Source of the DNA: Ignelater luminosus
Lineage: Eukaryota > Arthropoda > Insecta > Coleoptera > Elateridae
Reading direction: 5' to 3'
Assembly (NCBI GenBank): GCA_011009095.1
Contig: VTPC01000996.1
Location: forward strand, 84,344 to 148,343
Length of the DNA stretch: 64,000 nt
Part shown: positions 36,283 to 46,800 of the stretch, one piece after another
Layout: each line of letters begins with the position of its first letter
How positions within the stretch are numbered: position 1 is the first letter of the stretch
Program-made: the position numbers and the translations under genes
Notes under the pieces: generated by a model
Database searches by the model: none
Seen by the model: the letters and a program-made list of their open reading frames with translations, nothing else
Told to the model about the DNA's origin: nothing

Positions 36283-37875
36283 TTGATTTTTTTTTGGGGT
36301 ATTTAAAATCAAAACCTCGAGGTTTTGAGTAATACACACATTTATTTTTGAATGGGTAAGCTTGCGTGTTTTTTATGGTTCCAAGTATTAATGTCCATTG
36401 TGTGACAGATCGGAAACTGAGTATTAAAAAGGAAATTTTCAAAAAGTTACATATAATTACTTCAATTGATCTAGTAAGTATTTTGGATCTAAAGGCTTAA
36501 GATGCATTCAATAAATATCTAGATTACATCAAAAGATATTCTTCAAAACAGTACCTAGATCCAGATACAAGGTCTTCCAATCGTATCTAGATCCAGGACT
36601 CAACATTGCAGATAATCCATCCTTTGGTGTTGTGTGTGGTTCTCTTAAGGAAAGATATCTTGTAGCAAGAGCTCTGCAAAAGTGTTTTAAAATCCTTGTT
36701 TTGAAGACAAATTAAATCTTAGCAAATATGAACAAAAAGTTATGCGGTACCCTGATATCAAACAAGAAACACTGATTTACAAGTATTATTTGTATTTCAC
36801 AGTTTAAAACATGCAGAATTCTAATGCAAAAGCTTATCAACAAGTCTTTGAAGAATCTTTTATATATATGAAAGTGCCCATACATGGTAAGACTGTTTTA
36901 ATTTGTATTTGTGTTAAATTTATATTATTTTAAAATGACTAGCAGGGACAAAGATGTAATTTGTCAGAGATGCAGATGCAAAGTAGACAGAAATTGTGAC
37001 GTGCAATACCACAAGACATGAACTTTCTTAAAAAGAACAAATAAAGTGCTGCAACAAATGCAACTTCACTAGAGTGGAAGATTTATCTTTTTGTGGTGAC
37101 GGCAAAAAATAAATATTAGCTAAGATATAACAAACAGTCTGTATCTAATATGTTGAATTCAGTATGGTTGTCTAAATTGAATGAATATCAATAAAACAAA
37201 ATTTCCAATAGTTACTCAATAATTTATTTCATATTTGGAGGCACTAGAACTGCATGTTGTTTTTTAAGTCACACGGAATAACTACAATTAATTTATCCAC
37301 TTTAATAACACAAACAGTTACTATTACGTTTATGTAATTGCAGCTACTTTAGTAAATTTATTACATACAAATTGCATTTGTCATTTAATATAGTAAATAC
37401 TATCAAATTTTCTAGGATTATAAAATGTTTCAATAAATTAAAAGGCATTATACATAATATAGTTTCAATCTATACAAAAAAACAAAGATGTTAAGAAACA
37501 AAAAAAGTGATTGCCATACTACTTTTCATTTGGCAAGTTAATTAGTGTTACAATGATTGTATGCTTATGTTTAACATTTTTTTCAATAAAATACTTGAAT
37601 GGTAAACAAAAGTTTAAAAGAAAGCAACCTCATGACAAAGCTTTTAATTAATAAAGAATATCTTGCTTAGAAACAAATATATAAACTTAAGTAATAAAAT
37701 AATTTACATTCAGAGATGTAAATGCACTTGAAAAATTGCTTTTAGATAAGTCATTGTGTAATTCAAATGTGATATGAAAATTGTAAAGAGAATTCCAAGT
37801 GCATCCCTCCTGTTCACCGATTATTAAACATAATTTTCCTAAATACCAAATTTATCAAAACTAGGGTCACTTGTA
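36283..37875. other. Spacer up to the ABCF2 3' end
   Basis: No gene recognised. A perfect short palindrome AAAACCTCGAGGTTTT lies at about 36312-36327. The last several hundred bases are probably the ABCF2 3' UTR and flank. Confidence 0.35.
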
Positions 37876-40800
37876 TTATTTCTTTTGGTTTTGAGCAGCT
37901 TTTGCAATCTCTTTATTAATCTTGTTTTTCAAATGTTCTTTATAATTAAGAATATCTCCCTGCCATTTTGTCACGGCACCATTTTCACACACCCATATTT
38001 CTTCAGCCACCTATCACAAAAAAATTGAAGTTAATTTTAATTTATTAACAACTATAAAGAAGTAACTTACTTGACTAATAAGTCTGAAATCGTGACTAAC
38101 TAGTACCATTCCACCTTCAAAGTCATTGATTGCTTCAGCTAATGCATCAATAGTCTCCATGTCTAAATGATTGGTAGGTTCATCAAGAAGGAGTAAATGA
38201 GGAGCTTGCCAAGCTAACCAGGCAAATACCACTCTACACCTTTGGCCATCTGATAACTGACGTATGGGGCAAACCTAAAAAGTATATTTTAATGAATTTT
38301 GTTTAATATTATTAGAATGTGTTTATTATTCTTGATATTTTATATGAAAGAATTATTCCAAGTATTTCCAAAGGATTGAAAATATTTGTTGTAATTTAAT
38401 TTGCTTATTTTTGATTTTATTTATTAGAGTACATCAAATTGTCCATCTATTTATCTGTAAAAAAGTGAGGTTGGAGAGTTAGTTGTCAATGTCAAATAAA
38501 GTGAGGTTAGGAAGTTAGTTGCCAATGTGATAAGAAAATAGAATAAAACAAACGGAACTAAGGTTAGCTTTGGAAACCAAAAAAAATTATTGTTGATAAT
38601 TAAAACAAAAGATACAAGTTTCTGCATGAAAAATTCCCCAGGACCTCGGTCAGGAATTAAACCTTCAACTATTGGGGGTTGATGGTCAAATGCATAACTG
38701 TCAAAAGTCACAGAGGCTCCATTTTGATTGTTTAAATGTTTATAATTTCTTGGAATGAAATGTTTTATGCAGAAAAGTAAAATAAAAATTTTTTTATTTG
38801 GTAAAAGGTAAAAAACATCTTTGAATGAGTAAATTGACCTAATAAAATCGCCGTTGCTGCATGTGTTGGATGAAGAATGACAATCGTATTTTTGGTTAGA
38901 TCTTGGATCAAGTTAGTTAGCTAGTTACTATGACAACTTGTTTATCTATGTCTGTGAAAATGATATTGTAATATCAAAACATGTCAGGAGGCAAAAAGAG
39001 GAAGCATCCACGAACATTTTCATACAAGACTTTTCTTCTCAGTTTTAGTCAGGCAATCTTTTTACGTGAAGCTGTTACACCAATTGCCAAACAAGAATAA
39101 GAGTTAAACAAAATTGCTGTATCAGAAGTAATATTTGATCCAAATCAATCTTATGATCTACCAATTAAAACAATCCTGCCTTTGCACAACTCTTATCCAC
39201 ATAGGAACTCTAATACTACGAGAGCACCATGACCCTCCAAGGACAATTGGGAAAGACATTCTACAAAATTCACTAGTAGATGCAATCTTCTTTTTTAATT
39301 CTAGCTTCTCATACATTTCCTTTATTATTTTGTCAAGGGTCCCCAGTGGTTTACTACAATAAAATTCCCTGACTTCCAGGTTTTCCAGTAACTTTTCCAT
39401 AAATTTCCAGATTATTGTTTTACACTTTAAATATATTCGTATTACAAACTATGAAGGGTAATTCTTAACTACTTTTTTTCCCTTTTAAAAGGTAATAGAG
39501 GGGCATAAAAGGAACTGATCTACACTAAATTTTATTAACAAAAGTTGAATACTTTTAAAGTTGGAATAACTGAGTGCCGTGCTTTTTTAAGTTTGAAAGT
39601 TATGTCTTTCATCATTTATTATCAAAAGCGATTACAAAGTTAGCTACTTTCGAGCCAAAAACGGTCAAAATCAAGAAAATGATTAGATGAACTATGCCTC
39701 GTTAACTTTTTAGCAATAATGTTTAGACATCAAACGATGGGTCCAATATCTAAAACTTCAAAACTAGGCATGTTTTGTTAATGCAACTTAACATAAGTGA
39801 TGCGATCTATAAAAAGATAAGTTGGAAATGTAAATTTCTCTCTAGAGCAAAGAAAAACGCGATCACGGTTAAATTAAGGACTTTTAGGCTTTTAGCAACT
39901 TTTGGGCATAGCATTTTCAACTATCCACTAGCTCTGCAGGTTAACGCCTTGCTATTCTATCTATTATTATTCTACACAATGTCATGTTATAATTGAATGG
40001 CATGCAAAACTTTAAATCTGTCTTTTTCAAAATTACGATTTTACAAACTAAACTTTGAAAATGTATTTTACTGAATTTTTAATAAATTGAACTGTTCTTT
40101 TTTTTAAAAAAAAAGCTATCCTTTAGGTCTGTACAATAAGACACACTCAAATTTTCCTGACTTAAGGTATGATTTTATAGATTGCATCACATACATAGGT
40201 TGTAACACCTCCACAATTTACTTAACTCGCAGAGGTAGAAGAGTGCATGCACCTGCGTTTTATGAGTAAAAGAAAAAGACATGAATAGGGTGTAGTAGTG
40301 AAAGCAAGCATGGATGCATGACATGACGCAACGTGTGTGTGCGTTAAACACATTTAGTTTTCTTTATTATAATGAAATTTGTTCGTTTTACTTTTATGAT
40401 ATTATTATTATTCGATTCTTTTAAGTTCTAAGTTGTGATATGTTTGAATGCATTTATTAAATATAAAAATAAAGAAATGTGTTGTGCTTCTTTTCATTGG
40501 ATAAACATAGGAATCTTCCACTGAAGAAACAACAGTAGAATCCACACAATAAAATTTATCTTTTTAAGAATAGGAAATAAACCATCCTACAAGGTTCTTT
40601 TCATGCCCTTCTATTGTCCTTTAAAAGAAAAAAAGAATTGAGAATCACACTACACAATTCTACAATTTGAGGCATTATTATTTTATTAATTTTGTATAAA
40701 GTTGGAGAAATTTTGGTTATCATTATGCTGTATTGTTATTCGATGATTCAAAATAATTAGCTACGGCACACTTTGATTTAGCTTAGTAGATTAATTACAG

Positions 40801-43800
40801 TCTAAAATATCTTACGCTTTCCAAGTTAGATGTTTTCAGACATATTTTACAGTTGTTTGTTGTTGCAGTTCCTTAGTCTAGTCCATTCTGGATTAAGACC
40901 CATTTTTACAGTCGTCAGATAAGTTTATCTAGGATTTTCGTAATTCTATCCATGGCAATCACTTTCTAAATAAACTTAGCTACAATTCGTCGGCTTAATT
41001 TGCAAGTATCGTAAGTTCGAAAACAGCAATTTTGCATGAGAGACAAAAACCTTTCTTAGTTGTAATACTTGTAACCTGTGCACCAAATTTTAGTTTGCAT
41101 TTTAAGATGTTCCAAAATATCTTAAGGTTTGATTATTAACGAAAACAGAAGACTGAAATATTTTTCAACAAATCCTGTATAAATCTCAATTTTGATAAAG
41201 CAGGCTTACGACATTTTCAGATTAAGCAGACGAATTGTAAAAGTGGGCCTAATAGATGTAATTTGCATTAAAAGAAAATAGTTCTTTTTAGCTATTTGGG
41301 TACTATACAGGGTAAGCCAGGCGTATTATCATTATGGATTATCTGGCTTAGTACTGACTATAGCGAAAAACAGTTTTCGTAACCAAGGCTAGTATTTTAT
41401 CCTGAAATCAAATGTAAAAGCACAATTCGAATATCATGATATACTTTTGGAATATTAGTGAAAAATGTTTTTTTAACAACTTTTCTACATATTATCATGT
41501 TGTGAACAGTTAGCCAAAACCTTTAAAGACATTTTTCACTATGGAATGTTATTGCAAATTAAGTTTCTAGTAGAAAATGTCTCTGAAAAGCAGGCCATAA
41601 TATTAAAAGATTTGTTATCATGTATCACATTTGACTTCAGGATAAAGATGTAGCCTACAATTATGAAAACTATTTTTTTGCTATTATCAATATACGAGCA
41701 GATTTTTACCACGCAGCATTAAACATTCACATATCTTCAAATGTTTTCACATAGGTGAATTGTTTCTCTGGCTTCTGTTCATTTTCCCTGGTTTTTCCAG
41801 GCCATTTTATATTCCCTGACATTTCTAAGTTTTCCCAGTTTCCCAGGTCGCTGGAATCCCTGATTAATCTATTTACAGCCATTTGCAGTGACCTTTAATG
41901 CGACTCATAAACATAACCACAAATAATAAAGAAGCAAGCATGTGCAGACAATCGGTTAACGTCGGTTTGCGCTTGGATGCGCTCACATTTTCTGCAAGAA
42001 ATTTACCAATTTTTAAAATCTGTTCTATAAAAATTTTGCTGGCTGAGATTTCTACAAAAATTTCTATGTAAACATTGTTTGCAACGACCGAAAATTTTTA
42101 AAAGGTTAATTTGTACAAAAGTTTTTAGAGAACTTAGCATAGTGTCAAACAGTTCTTACAATTATTTACATATCTAGTGAAGTGCAGCGTTACAAAAGCA
42201 TCTCCTAAAAAAACAAACACATTGTATAGTCTAACAACTGAATCACTTAACTGGAATTCATGCATTTATCTTTTAGAGCCGTTTGATACAGTATATTTTT
42301 TTTACAATTTTATACAATATTTCAAAGTAACTTAATTGAAAAAAATTTAAAAGCGTATCATACAGATTTGTAACAATTGATATAAATTTTGAAGCAAAAA
42401 TTGAGAACATTTAGAAATCTTTCTATTTATTTGTTAAAAATACGTCAATATCTGCGCAGAATGCGAATTTCTGCAAACCACGCTAGAGATGCTAACCTAA
42501 CCTTCACTTTTTCTTTAAATTTGTTAATATTAATATTATTGTAGCAACACCAGCTCCAGTACAATATAGATTGATATTGTTTATATTCATTTTTAAGGTT
42601 TCAGGAGGTCAAATAACCCGAATAACAACTTATAAAATTTTTAGGTTAGGACCTCAAATCACTGTAAACACACTGTACCCGCAAAATTCAAACACTATAC
42701 GTCATTTTGGTAATAACAACGCGAGAAAACGCAGGCGCACCAATAGAAATTGACGCATTTTTGAAATTAAACCTATAACCGTGTCATGCAGCATGCATAC
42801 ATTTTTCATTTTAATTTTGATATTATTTTTCTAGAAAGTTCCTTTTGGTAACATTTATTGTAAACTAGCTGCCCGCCCCGGCTTCGCACGGGTGGAGTAC
42901 CTAATGAAAAAAATAAGACAATTTTCCATTTCAAAATTAAATTATGATTAAAATAAAAGAAAAATCTTAAGAATTTATATACTTTATGGTAAAGCTTTGT
43001 AATAAAGCACATTTTTAGTTTTACCATTTGGACAGTACAAAAAGAGCGCCGATGGTTTGCCGACTCTCGAATGAGTATTACGCCATAACAAAAAAAAAAG
43101 AAAGAGACATTAGCTAATTAAAGTGTATCCGAATGTTGAAGTGTTGCAAGTTTCATAATTTGAATTACCTACACATTTTATGTTTTATTCAAATTCTTCT
43201 TTGATTTGGTACTTTAGAAGAATGTATTCGGAAAAATATGTAATGTACGACTTGTTTTGTGACTAAAGATCACAATAAATAAACACGTAGTATGATTTTT
43301 GTATTATTCAAAAGGAGTTTTTGACCATTACATTTTTCAAATTACCTCAAAGTTAGGGAAAACTTCCTTACATACACTTCGACACTTTCGCCACCCTGCC
43401 GGCGGCGCCATCTATTGTATACTTCGGAAACCACTCGAAATGACGTATAAGAGAAAAAATGTTTTTTTACGTCTTTCCGTACATTTTTTTGGAAATTTTC
43501 TTTTATACAAACCTTCTCCTGATAATAACAAACAACAAAAAAAGAATTATCCAATTTGGTTCAGTCGTTGTGAAGTGATACGCCTTCATACATTTTTGCG
43601 ATTCATTTTTATTTATACAGAAGATAGAAGAAGAAGATAGATTATACAAGGAACTTACTAGAAAAATAATATCAAAATTAACGTGAAAAATGTATCTTGC
43701 ATGACACAGTTAGATTTAATTTCAAAAATGCGTCAATGTCTGTTGGTGCGCCTGCGTTTTCTCGCGTTGCCATTACCAAAATGACGTTTAATGGTTGAAT

Positions 43801-46800
43801 TTCGCGGGTACAGTGTGTTTACAGTGGTTTGCAATTCTAACCTAAAAATTTCGTAAGTTGTTTTTCAGGTTATTCTAATTCCTGAAACTTTAAAAATGAA
43901 TATAAAGGATATCAATCTACATTGTACTGGAGGTGGTGTTGCTATAATGATATTAATATTAACAAATAATTTCAAGAGAAAGTAAAGGTTAGGTTAGCGT
44001 CCTTAGCGTGGTTTGCAGAAATTCGCATTCTGCACAAATATGGACACATTTTTAACAAATAAATACGTGGAAAGATTTTTAAATATTCTCAATTTTTGCT
44101 TCAAAATCTAAATCAATTTTTACAAATCTGTATGATACGCTTTTAAGTTTTCTTAAATTAAATTTACATTGAACAATTGTACAAAATATATTACCAGGTG
44201 TATACCTATGAAATGAGACTTTCAGCTATTAGACCACAGATGTCGCTAGGAGTATTTTTAAACTGTCCCAAATGTCTTATTTTTTTCGTCTGTCATCTGT
44301 CAACAATATTCAATTCATTGTTTGTGATGTTTCATACAACAACGCATTCTTTTCGCTCTTCAAAATGTCGAATTTCGTGCCTTCAAACTACGATTTGCGG
44401 ACATCGTTGATTTTCTGTTATCAATTGAAGAAAAACGCTTCTCAAGCTCATCAAATGCTTATAGAAGCTTACGGTGGACATGCTCTAAGCAGAGCACAGT
44501 GCTTCAGGTGGTTTGAAAAATTCCGAAGTGGTGATTTTAGCGTGGAGAACGAGGAACGTGGCCGGCCACCGAAAAAGTTTGAGGACACCGAATTGCAAGC
44601 ATTGTTGAATGAAGATGATGGTCAAACGCAAGAAATGATGGCAGAGCAGTTGGGAGTGACCCAAAAAACCATTTGCAAACGTTTGAAAGACATGGGCATG
44701 ATTTTAAAGGTCGGAAGATGGGTGCCGCATGAACTTACTGAAAGGCAGCAAGAGAACCGAAAAACCACTTGTGAAATGCTGCTCTCCCGGTTCAAAAGGA
44801 AGTCTTTTTTGCATCGAATCGTTACGGGTGATGAAAAATGGGTGTATTTCTCCAATCCCAAGCGTAAACGATCGTATGGTCCGCCCGGCCACAAGCCAAA
44901 ATCAACGGCCAAACCAAATCGCTTCGGCCGCAAGGCAATGCTGTGTGTTTTCTGGGATCAGCATGGTATGATTTGGTACGAGCTATTAAAACCAGGTGAA
45001 ACAGTTGACGGTGCACGCTACCAACGACAATTGGCCGATTTGAACAGCGCTATACACCGAAAACGCCCAGAATATGCCGATCGGCGTCACAAAGTAATTT
45101 TTCTTGATGACAATGCACCACCACATCGAACAAGAGCGACCCGGGAATTGGTGTCGACGTACGATTGGGAACCGCTGGTGCATGCGGCTTACTCACCAGA
45201 CTTGGCGCCTTCCGATTATCATTTGTTTGCATCGATGGGCCACGCACTTTCCGAGCAGTGCTTCAATTCTCACGAAGAAGCCAAAAAATGGCTCGATGAT
45301 TGGTTTGCGGCCAAAGACGGCCAATTTTTTTGGCGCGGCATTCACAAATTGCCTGAGAGATGGGTAAAATGTGTCGCTAGCAATGGCTATTATTTTGAAG
45401 ATTAAATTTGTAACCATTTTTTGTTAATAAACGTTTAAAATTGAAAAAAAAAGTCTCATTTCATAGGTATACACCTATGTATCATGTCAAACAGCTCTTA
45501 GGCATAGTTTAAAGAAAATTTTATTTTTTAAATTAATGTGCTTGGAATTATCTCTACAGACGTTCAAAATGATAATTATAGAATTTTGCTTTAACAAAAT
45601 CTTAAATCCTAATCCTTAGTTGATTCCTGACTTTTCAAGCACTTAAATTAATAATTAAGAATTTCATTGCATACGCGCAAATGTATCAGATTTCATTCAT
45701 TTGTGTTTTGACTGATATCGAGTTTCCATTACTGAAATCATTAATAACACCTTTTTTTACGAAGCGGTATGAAGTACATGTATTCTATAACTAAATAATT
45801 TTCGTCTATTGAATGTATTGTAAACTGTAGTTTTAGGTGTGCAAAGATGCTGTTAAGCTTTTTGTACTCTCCTATAGATGGCCAAGTATATCACCTCCTG
45901 GTCTGCAGTACAGTCTTGGGTTACATTTAAAACATTGTAATTGTTCCTCTACTCTACTTACGAGGGCTGTTTGACGGAAGTGTGACATTTCAATAAAAAA
46001 CAGGTTTAGCCTAGATTTTTTTTATTATTTTTCAACATAGTTCCTTTCAAGTGCTACACACTTAGTCCAACGACTTTTCAATTTCTTTAAGCCGTCTGAG
46101 AAATGTTCGTTTGGCAACTCGTCAAAATAGGCCTCCGTTGCAGCAATAACCTCTTCATTTGATGCGAATTTTTTTCCCGCGAGAGATTTTTTCAAATTCG
46201 GAAATAAAAAAAAGTCGCCTGGGGCCAGATCCGGTGAGTATGGTGGATGGGGAAGCAGTTCGTAGCGTAATTGTACCAATTTAGCGGTCGCAATTGCAGA
46301 TGAATGAGATGGGGCGTTGTCGTAATGAGAGAGCACTTTCTTACGTGCCAAATGTGGGCGTTTTTTCTTTAAGATAACATCAAAACGGGTCAATAAATCA
46401 GCATAATATTGGCCAGTTATTGTTTTACCCCTTTCCAAATAGTCAATATGGATTATGCCTTTAGAATCCCAAAAAATAGTCGCCATGACCTTATTAGCCG
46501 AGTGACCAATTTTAGTCTTCTTTGGTGCACGTTCGTCTGGTGATATCCATTGTTTCACTGTTCCTTTGTCTCAGGGGTATGGTGGTGGATCCAGGTTTCG
46601 TCAACAGTCACATATCGGCGAAAAAACTCAACTGGATTACGTTGTAACATGACCAAACATTGATTTGAAGGTTGAACACGAATTCTCATTTGGTCCACTG
46701 TGAGTAATCGCGGCACCCATCTTGCCGATACCTTTTTAATATACAAATGTTCGTGTAAAATATTATGCACCCGTTCGATTGAGATGCCAACAGCATCAAC

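Larger units (their letters stand above)
42270..45505. repeat. Large inverted repeat (arms about 570 bases) with nested insertions
   Basis: The left arm, about 42270-42844, is an inverted copy of the right arm, about 43649-44193 continued at 45480-45505 after the mariner. Paired blocks include GAAAACGCAGGCGCACCAAT near 42723 with its complement near 43744, the GCTAACCTAACCTT block near 42493 with AGGTTAGGTTAGC near 43987, and AAAAGCGTATCATACAGATT near 42350 with its complement near 44130. The arms differ by scattered changes and small indels. The centre (about 42864-43640) holds another repeat and the right arm holds the mariner. It is either a long-arm foldback transposon or an inverted duplication; no terminal target duplication was recognised. 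Confidence 0.8.

Noticed and set aside
36312-36327. Short perfect palindrome around CTCGAG
   Set aside because: 16 bases only, with no second copy or context; expected by chance in a window of this size and composition.
39335-41870. A 2.5-kb element bounded by AAGGGTCCCCAGTGG and CGCTGGAATCCCTGA
   Set aside because: The ends are only weakly inverted, and the better-matching inner words (TTCCCTGAC) are in direct orientation; no target duplication was found.
44622-45417. Several open frames on the opposite strand and other frames of the mariner transposase
   Set aside because: They are shadows of the intact + strand transposase frame and have no family match.
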